A stretch of 64,000 nucleotides of DNA, from positions 369,001 to 433,000 of the forward strand of contig JAZGTN010000016.1 in the NCBI GenBank assembly GCA_037783415.1. Reading direction: 5' to 3'. The DNA is from Leptasterias polaris (taxonomy: Eukaryota; Echinodermata; Asteroidea; Forcipulatida; Asteriidae). Shown piece by piece: positions 26,112 through 39,300 of the stretch. Under the pieces are notes generated by a model, which worked only from the letters and a program-made list of their open reading frames with translations, did not search any database and was not told where the DNA came from. Within the stretch, counting starts at the first letter, position 1. Each line of letters opens with the position of its first letter. A program made the position numbers and the translations under genes.

Positions 26112-26117
26112 AATAAA
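26112..26117 (+). terminator. Candidate polyadenylation signal AATAAA
   Basis: AATAAA followed by TGTAACTTCGTGTG. It could end a very long ABCA 3' UTR (about 4.6 kb), but an earlier AATAAA at about 22514 is also possible. Confidence 0.3.
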
Positions 26118-26439
26118 ATGTAACTTCGTGTGAAAAATAATTTGCATTATTTGTATATTGCTTTATTTTTATTTCTAGTTTTATTTTGTTTCTAGTTTAC
26201 TTTTGTCGATATTTTAGACATTTATATGCTCAATTTACCTTTTCCCTGATGCTTCAGAATTGGCATATGCAGTGATCTAACCAAAATCATTAATTCAGAT
26301 ATGATCACTTGACTGTAATTTTATCAGCTTATTAATTTCAAACGAGGCCGGGAAAATTAGTCTTATCCACCTTAATTTGAATTTATAACTTATCACTCCT
26401 GACACTGGCTTCTTGTGGGACAATGCATAATCTTCAAAA

Positions 26440-26510
26440 TCCTCACCATCACATACCTATACTGTCCCTTATGGGGGCAGAGGGTGCCCCCCCCCCCCCC
26501 CCCCCAATGT
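26440..26510. repeat. Poly-C run
   Basis: A run of about 20 C near 26485-26505. The remaining spacer to 27100 shows nothing further. Confidence 0.8.
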
Positions 26511-27179
26511 TCCAATACTTTAACACACTATTTTCCTCTTGTACAGAAGTACCCCTAAAATCCTCTAACGCAAAAAGAGCACCTTTCCCAACTAGCTATT
26601 ACTAGTTATTAGTTGGTGGGACACATTTATAACATTACTTTTTTTTCCAATTATGCTTACATAAAATGCATTGAAACTACTTTGTTTGATGCTTTAAAGT
26701 TGCAGTTTATAATGTCTTTTATTTTAGCCTCACAATTTATGGGGGTTATAGACACACTCACTTTTTAAATTAACAGGGGGCCTACTTGGTGGGGATTGGG
26801 TTATTATGTTCTATTCTCTTTAGTGCAGTTTTTCGGTTCAGTTTTATTTTTTCATTTTGTGTGTCCATCCACCCAACCCTACCCCCGACCCGACTATGAG
26901 TAGGCCTAACACGTTTTGGGCCAGGGGCGTTGGTGAGGCAACCGGCTGATAAAGTGATAGTTGTAAATTTGTGTATTGTATTTATATCAGCTTACTGCAT
27001 TCATACTCTTATTTTGACTGTTTGAAAACGATTCACTAAGAAGTTTCTATAAATTAGATTAATTTTGTTATTTCCATATACAAATTTAAGATTAATGGGA
27101 ATGAACTAAAAGGGATAAAATTGACACTAATATTATAATTGTCGACATAGCGCTAGCAGACGACAGACAGGCCATATTA

Positions 27180-27187
27180 TGACGTCA
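27180..27187. promoter_or_regulatory. Perfect CRE (TGACGTCA) upstream of THOC1
   Basis: The 8-bp CREB/ATF palindrome lies 82 bp before the THOC1 start codon. The start itself reads CCAAGATGGCTGCG, close to the YY1 consensus (AANATGGCGGC), a common arrangement in TATA-less housekeeping promoters. No TATA box seen. Role inferred. Confidence 0.55.
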
Positions 27188-27268
27188 CAAATTTATTGTC
27201 TGGAAACCGCCTCGATTCGATGAGCTACAGCGTAAACTTACTGGTACCAATCTATGGTAATTTCCAAG

Positions 27269-27316
27269 ATGGCTGCGTCCACATTTGATTTTCTCAACGC
27301 GAGGCAGACGTTTTCA
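27269..27316 (+). CDS. thoc1: THOC1 exon 1
   Basis: Residues 1-16, MAASTFDFLNARQTFS, aligning with the human N-terminus (FSLPEARTRF). Donor GTGAGT at 27317. Intron 1 is 6.2 kb. Confidence 0.9.
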
Positions 27317-30300
27317 GTGAGTGTTTTTACTTGTTTCATCTCGATATATCTATTTCAGAAACATGTTGAAATTATCCTTATTGTTGTGTACCACCGTGTG
27401 GTGTCCTTACAGACTAATTGTGGTCATCACAGCCAACTCAATTGATTGATAAATAGCCCAGGTTGGACTCCTCCAGCCGATTCGTTGCTAGCCCACCTTG
27501 TTGGGCTGTAGAAACCAACACACACACAACCAACCCGTCCGTGCAGCGTCCATTCGTTTGTACATGACGTCACCTATCTATGAACCCCTTGGACGACAGA
27601 TTTCGGAAATCTTCGGAAATCGTCCGAAGAAGCCCGAAGAAGGTTTTTTGCGATGAGGGAGCGCTTGTTTACACAAAGTGAGATAACAATTACATCATCG
27701 TGTAGCTGACAATTTTCCGCACATGGTACATCTAGTCGCATTGCTTTTTTTTGTTTTAACGTGAAAACCTTTTTTCGTCGGCATTATTCCGTTATTTGAA
27801 TAAAGATTTCATCCAGAGATAATCATCAACATGGAATGCGACATTGCATGTTAGTGTTAATGCTGATACTTTTAAGTTTAATTTGTGAAAATTTTGTGTC
27901 ATATTATCAAGTATTCTTCTACCTCCAAGAGGTTTTGGTCAACCATTTCTTGCAAAGTTGTCCTGACTAAGTGACAATGAATGACAATGAATTTTGACAA
28001 TGAATTTTATTTCTCTGTACGGCCTCCACTGAGGCAAAAGAGAACTTTAAAATTACAGTATAAAAAGTAAATACCAAGGTTACAATTGCAATAAAATAAA
28101 TTTATTTATAATTAAACAAGAAATATGATTAGATTAATTTAATTAAATAGATAAACAACAAAGTAAATAAAGTAGAGGCACCAATAAAAGGAACATGGGG
28201 GAAAAAAACTAAAACTTATCCATGATCTTAGAACAAAATGTAGCGAGGTTTTTGAGTTCTTTATAGTTGGTTGAGTTAAAGAGACACTTCATTTTAAAGG
28301 TGTTAGGCCTACGAATGTAATACGGCTTAAGATGCTTGGCTCTATCAGTGGATGTCGATGGGCATTCAAACAAGTAGTGAAATTCATCACCCAACTTGTC
28401 TTGTTGGCACAAGATGCAAACTCGACAATCCCTACTAATGTTTTGGAACCTACCAGTAACAATGGGCAGTCTGTGGTTACCACATCTGAATTTACATAAG
28501 CTGATGCGCTCTCGCGCATCAAGCTTAGTCAAATAACATTCAAATTCAAGCACTTCTTTAAAGATTCTATAGTTAACACAGTGGCTGTTTTGTTGAATTT
28601 GTGCATTCAGGGTTTGTGACCCGATATCAGATGACCTCAGGTTAATGGCATTTTTTAACCAAGTCCTATTTATCACAGTTTCGTTGTCCCAGAGGTTTGA
28701 CATTCCTAGATTATCCAGGGTACTCTTGATCTTTTTCATCCAGGGTGAACAATAGACATTCTTATCATGGAGTGATTTAAGTAGTCTGTAAATTACATTG
28801 GTCAACTTGCATGTTTTACTATTGATAATATTACCCCAGAAATTTATCATTCTGTTGTTTACAATCCTGCTGAGACTAGTTCTGCCTAATTTGCCATACA
28901 CCATACAGTTGGCTGTGCATTTATTCAATTTCAGCAAACGTTTACAGTACTTCAAATAGAAAGTTTCAATATGGCCAAGATCTTCAAAACCCCATATTTC
29001 ACATCCAAAAAGCAGCAAACGAATGTACTTCGTAGTCGTACATCTTCGTGTTTCCGCCGCCACAATACACCACAAGAGGGCGTGTGTTCCGTTAGTTTTA
29101 CTCACAAGGCATTTTTAGTGAACTTATTTTAGTTTGATTTGTTGACTTTTACGTTTACCTTGTAGTATTTTAATGAAGAAAAATTGCTTTTAAGATAGCA
29201 GTGCCATTCACTGTACAGTCCACCACCAGGGTACACTCGACTGCATGGTGGTCCAAGCCGTGGGTGTTAATTCCTTTCCTCTTTATTGTAGGGTAATAAA
29301 ACGCCATGCCCTGGTGCCTGGTCAATAGAAGCCAATGACTAGGCTAGCCTTTGTTTATGTCTTGGAACTTAACAAACCCCCTTTATTTCTTTATCAGAGG
29401 CAAGTGACAGGCTACATGTATAAGCCATCTTTAAATAACGCCAATGTATTCTTAAAACGAAAAACGAAAGTAAAACGAAAACTTGATTGTAATGTAGCTC
29501 CAATTAGTTCTTTGGCTGACTGGGTCCCTGTAGCTCCGTTTGTTTTGCTTGCCGTTTAAGTTGTTGCGAAAACCAAAACCCTACATCCTCTCCGGTCTGG
29601 AGGATGGAGGTTTCAGATTATCAGGTTATGTATGGCCTATTCTTTCGGGCTCTGCATCAGACAAGTTGCTTGAATCATGGGGGTAGTTATCATTATTTAC
29701 ATCTGATGAGAAGATGATTCTTCTGTTCATGTCCGCCGCTTTGATTCAGACAAGAAAAAATCAAAATCATTTATACAAAATCAGGTGCAGTTAATCAAAC
29801 AAAAACTGAAGAATCTGCTCTGCTTGATGTACTTGATCATCATGGATGCAAATTTCAATGCCCACAGTATAATGATACAATTGTGTCCTGATTCATCTGA
29901 TGGAAATGTAATTTACTAAAACTCCTTTCTAAGTCCTTATAATACACAGCAGGTCTCAATGTGATTTATAATAATACAATTATTTAATTTGTCACGTCAG
30001 ACCAGGTTACTGATAATTTATGTAAGCGGTCTTTATAAATTAAAACTTATTGCAAATAATGCTGAAAATCTGGCTCTGTAAATAAGTCACAATACTTGTT
30101 ATATGAATGTAATGCTATATCTTTGGAAGTTCGTGTTAAAATATAGCTGCTAAACAATATTTACCCTTATGCCCTATAACCAGCGTTGTAGCCACGCCGG
30201 TCGGCGCCGGTCGGGTGTAACCGGCATTTGCTATTGCCGACCGCCACACAGACTAGATGAACATCCTACCGACCGGCACAAAATGCAACAAAGTTACAAT

Positions 30301-33300
30301 AAAATGAACTACCTCTTTTACACAGTCGATCGCTTGTTCAGTTTGAACGGTAAACTTGTTTTTCCCCAGTTGTCAATGATTAAATAAAACACATTTTCAA
30401 CCCAAAGGAAGCCGACAGTTGGATGTCCTTTTCTTTAATGTTAGCCCCAGACAGCTGGACACTATCCAGACATGTCAGGGAGAATGATTGACCCTCCAAT
30501 TGAGACCCAATTACTCTTATCTATAATCCTCTGCAGTTTGTTACACAATTGTTTTAGTTTGCAATACTCTTGCTTCACTCAAAAGACAAGCCGCGTGCGT
30601 GGTATCTTTGTAGCTAATCCTCTACAGTTGTTATACAACCATGGTTTTACTTTGTAATACTCTTGCTTTACTCCAAAGTGAGCCGCGTGCGCGGTGTCTG
30701 TGTGGTGTTGGGACCTGGTTTTGTGACTCTTCGGAGTGGGTTTCGTGTTCTTTTAAACCTGGAAAGTGTGTTGACATCTGCTGGCTTTTAGATTTAATGT
30801 TTGTTTTTGAATAAGATATGATTTATTAACATTTTATTCATGCAAATTGTTCCATCGGGTTTACCACCCATGGGGAAACCCCTGGCCAATTTTCAAAATA
30901 GTATTTTTTGGTAAATTGCTTTTTTCAGAGTACAGCTAATAAATAGTTTATTTATAGCCTTCAGGCCTTTGTTAAAATAACATGTTTGGCCTTTGTGCTC
31001 TATCTACTGGCTTTGGAGCCCTCCAAAATTTTGTTTGCTCCAAGACCAAAGTGGCCTTGCCCTAAAAATGTTGAAGCCTATTGAAACTGTAATGAAGTTT
31101 TAAATAACAGATTTACATACCTTAAAATGCATTACAAAAATCATGTCTCAGAAAACCCATACAAATCCATTTTTAAAGCAGTAAAATTAAAAGCTTCGCT
31201 CTATTTTGATTGTAAATTAGCCGGCACTCAAAAGGTTCTAGCTACAACCCTGCCTATAACAGTCGAATGTTCAGCGAGACAGCTATAATCATGTGGCTAA
31301 TTCTCTCCACGTGTCCTGTTGTTTACATCAGCGTGTACCCAGACTCTATCAAATAATATTTCACAAATTGCACCAGAATGGTACCAGTCTGATAAGTGTC
31401 AAGCTACTGCAGGCTCTTTCTACAACTTTAAATTATCTGGAAATATTCTTTTCTTTAAAAATATGTTTTAAAACATATTTGGAAAGTATAAACAATGTTT
31501 TATTACAAATGTTTTTGTGTACGATTTAAAGTGATGCAAATAATATGTTTTGTACTTGCAATATTTCAATTAACTTTAAAGTTACATAAAAAGCAAACAG
31601 CGCCACCAATAGTTAGCCTGATATCATGACTATTCTGGATTATAAAATTGGAGGAATATTCCGCCTATATCTCAAATTGCCCAAACTTCACAGGGTGTCA
31701 TCATGCAGATTCTGTTTGTACAAGGTCTACTGAACATAAATCAGTCAAAACCTGACATTATATATCCTCCGCTGCAAGGTTCAGGTAAAAAGTGCCTTTT
31801 GGCTGCCGGACTATATGAGATTAAATTACCGAAATCGTTTGTTGGGAGGCATCGTACCCTTGCCCAGTTCCGGATCACTCAATATGTTGGTGAGTCAAAT
31901 GGTGGCGCACTCAGTTAGTTAAAATCATACGGCTGTTGTAGAAAGTTTGTCATTTAAGTTGCACTGGAAGCGTGCATTTTTATATTTCAAGGAATGTAAA
32001 ACTACATGTACTTCATCCAACAGCCGTCGATAACGTTGCATGTATTTTCAGTTCTATGAATGGGATTGGGAGTGTTGGTTTGCAATAGAGTGTGCGCTAC
32101 TGATTCGGAATAGATTCAACCGATCCGGAACTGGTCAAACGGGTGACGATACTTTTCTCGAAGCTATGTACTTCAAAAGTATTACTTATTTTTTGCCAAT
32201 GGATACTTGGTGAACGTTATGACATGTGTAGGTAAACTGATCGACTTTTGTTTGTTTAAAATGTTAAAGAGAATGCAACAAAAACATTGTGAATTCAAAA
32301 AGTGATCCGGAACTGGTCAAACGACTGTACAACCCAACGGACTCTACGGTACGGAAGGTGAAATAATTTTTCGAATAGAAACTCACGTTTTTATGCCGAG
32401 ATTTTTGTGGATAGCACATTAAGACGAAAATGTGCGCGCTCGTTTTAGTGTAATTTATGAAGAAAATCTGAGGCGTTACTGCTGACATGATTTGACTGCC
32501 CAGCATCCGTGATGTTTGCCGGGCAGTCAAATCGTGTCAGTAACGCCTCAGATTTTCTTTATAAATTACACCAAAACGAGCGCGCACATTTTCGTCTTAA
32601 TGTGCTGTCCACAAATGAGCTACAATAAGTGACAACTGGGGAAAAAATCTCGGCATAAAAACGTGAGTTTCTATTCGAAAAATTATTTCACCTCCTGGAG
32701 GTACATGATGGGCGTAGGGCCAAGGATCGGAGGAAGTCCAGAGTATTGGCACAATTAATGGGGCTACAGTACGGAGTCCAGGGACTGGGTTAAGCTCAGT
32801 TCAGGGTACAAACTTATAAAAAGGTCCGGTATCATTTCGAAAAATTGTATATAACAACGTATTTTCATATTATGTAGGAAGCTGAAGCTTCGTTCACATA
32901 TTTCTTGTGTCTGGAACTCCATGCTGAGCTGAGCTGGGTTCAGAATGGTTAATTTTGTCCTTGGATTGGAATTGGATGACATTCATTATTTGTGAAAATA
33001 AAATGGAAATTGGCGTAACCATGGATATTCCTACCTCCATGGCGTAACTATGTACTTGTAACTTTCTGTAGTGACTTTGTATGTGAAAAGCTGCAAGTTT
33101 GTCACACTCGTTCTAGTACGGTAGATAGCACATCTGCTCCTGTGCTGAGCTTAGTGTAGTTAGTTGCAATAATCTTGTTCATAATCCTACATCCCTCGCC
33201 TCAGTCAAAGCTCAAAGGGTTAAAAAGTTAAGTGCATTATAATAATATGGATCTATGAGTATGAGCAACATTCAAAATGACAAGTTGAAGCCCAGACTGA

Positions 33301-36300
33301 ACCATTTTTATTCTTGATGTCTGACATGCGGGTCTTAATTCGACACGTCAGAATTAAGAGGTGTGCCAATCCTAGTTTTGATTTCTTCAAAAACAAATGG
33401 AAACACAGATGCTAATACGTGTACATGTAGTAGGCCTATGTCTCTACAGTGGAACCGTACTTTATTTCTTCACAAAAAATAAAAATCAGACAAAATTTGA
33501 GGTCATAGATGGTTTTATTCTTTAATTACAGGCAAGCATTGAGGAGGTCTGTCAAACCAATGAAACTGAGCAGTTGAAGACACAAGCAACCAATGTTGAT
33601 GGAAGGTAAGCCACAACTTTCAGTACCTCATTCATGTACATGATGGCCTAATAAACGATCCATTAGCCACTTCATGAAGGTATTTTTATAAAATTTACTG
33701 TGCCTCTGCGCAGTGTTACTTTTCGGAAAAAAACTGAAGAAAAAAAAATTGAAAATATTGTTGTCTTAATGAAACCCTAACTAAACAAAGTAAAGAAAAC
33801 AAGAGTTCTCATAAAATGCACTAGGATTTTTTGACCTCTTTTGAGATACTATGGAATGTCATCACCGTGAATAGGCCAAACCTTAGCCGTAAAGCCACGG
33901 CCAATAATCGGCCATGGAATCTTGGACTTGCCTCCCATATGCCGAATACAGTGAAAAACAAATGTGGCAGCCTCTTGATATCTCGTAATCCTCATTTGTA
34001 CAACAAAAGCACAAAGGTCAAAAATCAGGAATTATACCCCCCAAAACAGGAAAAAGGGAGATTTTGAGCATGAATTCCAGTACCCTTTTGGAAAACGGAG
34101 CGCAGCACAGTGAGTGCATGGCTGTGCATGCTAAACAATGGAATTTCTGTGGGTGTACTTATACATCAACCGACCTGACGAACCCAACCAAAAGAGTAAC
34201 TGTTCCCAAACGTAAAGCCACCGTTATTCAGGTTTTTTTTAAGTTTGCGTAATAACATCGTCTGGCCCTAATTGCCTGTAGTGTGTAAACATTGTTTGTA
34301 GCACCGTATCAGTCAGCAGGATCATTCCATTATTTACAAAAATAAAAATGAAATTGATTGTTATTTGAAATTGTAATGATTTTGGAATGATTTGTCTGAT
34401 CTTTAGTGAAGCTGAGAAGAAGGTTGCGTTGGATCAGGCATTCCGTGATGTCATGATGAACTTGGTGGTGAGTTATACATGTGTTTCTATTGGGCAACAC
34501 AACCTTTAAGTTCGGGGGGGGGGGGGAGGTTTCACATGTTGGCAAATTTCAGCTTTCCAATCACCTACTTTGGGCCCAATTTCATAGAGCTGCTTAAAGG
34601 CAAAGTATACCTTTGGTTTTTTGAACCGTTTGATTGTTTTAATCCTATATAAATGTAGGTGTATATAATAAATCTAACCTGTGAAAATTTCACTTCATAA
34701 GGTGGTCGCGTTTTTGAGATATCACCGAAAAACCGGAGCGAATATTTCCACGCAGAAAGAATATTCCCTATAGGAATACACAATCTGAGAAGCGTTACAG
34801 TCGTAACGCTTCTCAGATTCAAATTTTTGGGGGGTAAAAAGTGATATATTTTTCCATAACTGCAGTACCTCGAAGTGAAAAGTTTCTCAAAATGCATTAT
34901 ACTATCCAAAGCTGATGTACTTCTTACCAAGTAAGTTTTTATTGCCATTAATTTTCAGAGTCATTACCAAACGTATACAGACCCTTTAAAGCACATTATG
35001 TATCAGTGGTTATTGTCAAAGACCAGTATCCACAATTGATGTGACCCAACATTTTTTATATACATGTACATGACATAACAAAACTGTGGGGAAAAACCTT
35101 TCACTGTTTTCAAACATTGGGTTTTTTACTCACGAGATCAAAACTAATTGTTGTACTCTTTTCTAAAAAACTACAGCATTTCAAGCAAAAATATTTGAAA
35201 GGGAGTTTCCCACTATGACCACTGATCTTTATACCATGTAAGTTACTCGTGAATCTGTGAACATTTATATTTTTACTTTTACCAATGTTGTACACACCCT
35301 TTAAAGGCTTTTGGTAATAGACCGATCCATTAAGCCCCGCCTCCTTACGAGTTGACCAATCACAGCCGCGAAACCGATCACCATTAGTGCAAAGATCACC
35401 AAACGGCTCAAATGGTGATCAGATTTCGCGGTTGTGATTGGTCAATGAGAAATGGGCGTGGCTTAATGGATCGGTGTATTGTCGAAGACCATTATCTTCA
35501 CTCGGTGTATCCCAACATATGCACAAAGTATCAAACCTGTGAAAATTTGGGCTCAGTTGGTTATCAAAGTTGCAAGAAAACAATGAAAGAAGAAAAAACC
35601 CACCCTTGTTGCATAGAACAGAGTGCTTTCAGATGCCTGAGAAAGGCTACCTCTAAAACTACATTACTTCAGAGGGTGTTTTTTTAAAACAAGGCTTCAT
35701 AACATCAGCAGCTCTTCAGTGCTCTTTAGCAAGTAAGTTTTTATAGTCATTAGTTTTTGGAGTAATTACCAATTGTATAGACCCATTGCACAATGCGCAG
35801 CGCGCATACATGCGCGTCTCTTGTCTGCCATTTTGGGTGTGCAATGGGTCTATATCCTCCCTTTAAAAGCAGCGTATATTGCTTACAAAGTTTCTGCTTA
35901 GCATAAATGAGCAGGATACCAGTCACAAATCATACATCATACATGTGGAATGGTATTGATATGCTATGTCCACAGCTGACATATTAGAGGGCGTGCATAG
36001 CAGACACAGACTACTCTTGTGCTCAACATGCTGCGCGTTCTGCTTCTGTGACCTTGTCCTTAATAAAGAAAATAGAATTAGAAAATAGAAAGGGGCTGGT
36101 TTGACATACAGTTGTAGTTCTGATTTTGTATCAATTGCATTTGACCTTTGACCTACAGGTCAAAGAGAGCGACTGTGCGCACTTCACATCCCTGATTAAT
36201 CTATCCATTGAAGCAGTGCACCTTGGGATATGTTCCCCAGCGACTCCTTTCCTTCTGCTCTCCGACGTGTTTGAGTCGGTAACCATCAATACATGTGACA

Positions 36301-39300
36301 AAGTCTTCAGGTTTGTGGAGGACAGAGTCAACACTTGGAAATCTGTGAGTAATCTGTATGTTATCATTTGTTATATGTTGGTCTAATGATTCCTTTTTTT
36401 CAGAAAAGTTTGTTTCATCCATAGGTTTTCCTGGGTATTTTTCGGAAAAATAAGCGGTCAATTCAAACTTTGTGTCATTCCATTTTGCGCTAGAATTAAA
36501 GCTCCTTAAAACAGTTATTCATTTTTACTTAATGTATTATAAGCAAATGTGTTCTTGCATCGGGCTATTAAAAAACATCAATCCACTGAACACAAAGTTG
36601 CAGCAGCGTGCCTTTGGTCATTCAAACTGGTTTTCGTGCAGGCATTTGTGGGAACTGTGCAGCTAAATTGACGCTTCAAATGAACAGGGCCTCTTCTTTA
36701 GATTATAAAAAGTATAAACAAGTTCACTTATTGTATGAGAATCACTTTCCTGATGCTCTTCAACAACGTTTACTGTAAGTGCAACTGCAAACTGATGAGT
36801 CTGTAAAGAAATGCAACCCAGACGATACAGTAATTTAGAAGTCTAGGTACCAAGAAGCTGCCATTGATATGGGTATAGTACACTGGCTGCTACGGGTATA
36901 GCACACTGGTTGCTATGGGCAAATAACATTGGTTGCTATGGGTATTGTACACTGGTTGTTATGGGTATAGTACATTAGTTGCTAAGGGTATAGTGCTCCG
37001 CACTAGCGCAGCTTTGTAGTAAAACAAATATATCACGTGACAGGTGTATGGGTGTTATAATTTCAATAGACATTGTGCATTGACGTCATCCAGCTGCAAT
37101 CTTATGATGAATCAAGGAAAACGCACAGATTAGTACGCACTCCGCCCCTACTCAAATGGCGTCATGTGCATAAGGTCTGTTGTGTACAGACTTTTAATCT
37201 GTTTTGCATGTTTTTATTTCAGAATGTTCTGTACACATCCGGCAAGAACTACCTGCTGAGAATGTGCAATGGTGAGAGGATTTTATTCTCTTTTGTTTTA
37301 TGATTTGGAGACAATATCAGAATTGTAACAATTTGTCTTTTTGTCTTTATGGGTATTTATACTTCAATGGAATGGAAAAACATTTTATCAGTTTCTAACA
37401 TCCAGAGTCGCGCCAAACCAAATAGATTAGGAGCGACTCTAGGTCGACCCAAGTAAATATTGGTTTCCGACAGGGAAACTTAACATAACATTAGGTTCGG
37501 CTCATGACAAGATCGATGTCTGACACCAAGACGCTCAAAACTAACAGTTTTAGTTACTCGTTTCTCAAAAACTGTAGCATTCCAAGCAAAAATATTTCAG
37601 GGGATGTTTTCCAACATGACCGTCTTTATACCATGAAACTTGTGTGCAAGTTTGTGAACATTATGGGATTTGAGGCATTGCATGGTGAGGTATCAATGTA
37701 TATTTGGTTTGCGGTAACACCATGTGTATATCTACTTGCTAGGTAGATTTTGTTCTTTGAGAACTTGTCTTGCTATTTATTCTACTGTCGCGGAGTAGAT
37801 TATTCGGAATTCGGGAGACTTCTCAGTTCTGAAAAGAATTGTCCTGCTTATTAACTACTACCTGGGCGGGAGGTAGGAAATCAGCCGGGACTACTACTTT
37901 CGCTATGTGTTTCGAGGGGACTTCTCGTTATTAACTACACTGCCGCGGAGTGAGTTCTTTATAGGTCTCAACGTTTCGACTAGCTTGCTCAAGTCATCGT
38001 CGTCACTCTTACCAATGTTGTGCAACAGCAAGAGAAACCATCTGCTTACTGGCTTCATTTATGTTTTGACTTTTTCTAGATCTTTTGCGCCGATTGTCTA
38101 AATCGCAAGACACTGTGTTCTGTGGTCGTATCCAGTTGTTCCTGGCCAGATTTTTCCCACTGGATGAAAAGTCAGGTTTGTGTAGTATTAATTTTACATC
38201 ATTAGTCGTGATAGTAAGTTATTCATTAATTTTTCTAACTTCCTCTTGGGTCACACTTTTCTAAGAGGTACCCCAATCAGGCATGCAAGTTATCAGGAGG
38301 AATTCCTCCGACTAATGAGACGGTTGCTATGTCACATGGTTCAGGGCAAGCTTTTGCGTAGTTACATAAGAGACGGCAAATACCCATACACAATTCTGAA
38401 TGAATGTGTATGGCACAGTGGTACCAGTGTTTGCTCATCTGGAGGTTGCTTTACAAAAGCTTGTACCAAACCATTTGACATAGCAACTGCCTCTATGGTC
38501 TGAGGAATTCAAATATAATCAGTAACTTGTGACTATTATTGTTCCAGACTTTATTCAAATGAAACTCGCAAATAGCTCATTGGGCCGTGGGCTCAACGGA
38601 TTGATCTCTTACCTGTAGTTTCATCTTGAATTTTTACAGTCCACTTGGTTTTATTTTCAGGGTTGAACCTCGTCAGTCAGTTCCATCTTGACAATGTCAC
38701 ATCCTTCAATACTGAACCCATCAACGGGCCCCTGAAAGTAAGTTAGAATAATACTGCCTTAAATGTTGACAGGAATACAAACGTATGGCACATTTCTATT
38801 TGTTTTACCTCAGCGATCGGGGTTTGGTCTATTTGTATAATCTTTGTGAGATGAAGCAGTGTTAAACTTCATCTCCAGCCTGAAGACAGAGAGAACATAT
38901 TTTATATTTGTATCATTTACATCTTTATGAAGTGATTCAATATTGTATTTTTCTCTAGTCTGAAGACAGAGACGAGACGAAAAGAAATTAGTTGGATTAG
39001 CCTTTCTTATTTGTCTCGTTAACGTCTTATAAAAGTAAATCATTCCCCTGAAGATGAGCAGAGTTAACTGCTCAAAAAAGCTGAGAGACCAAACTGGCTC
39101 TTTTTAAAGCCAACACTTCTCCTCAAAGAGATTTTACACATGGTTGTACCCGCAAGTTTACTATTTACAGTTACTTCTTGTTTTCCACACCATGCAAAGC
39201 TTCAAACAACACTTTAAGTGAATCATTGTTGTCTTATCTCTCCAGTCTGAAGACAAAGACGAGACGATGGAGTTTGAAGAGGGAGAGATGGCGTCAAGCT

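Noticed and set aside
27254..27256. Alternative THOC1 start five codons upstream
   Set aside because: In frame, but it has T at -3, and the homologous N-terminus fits the ATG at 27269 with A at -3 and G at +4.
28209..29105. 298-codon minus-strand frame as a host gene
   Set aside because: Sequence and zinc-binding-like motif are those of a non-LTR ORF2 tail, with a typical repeat 3' end.
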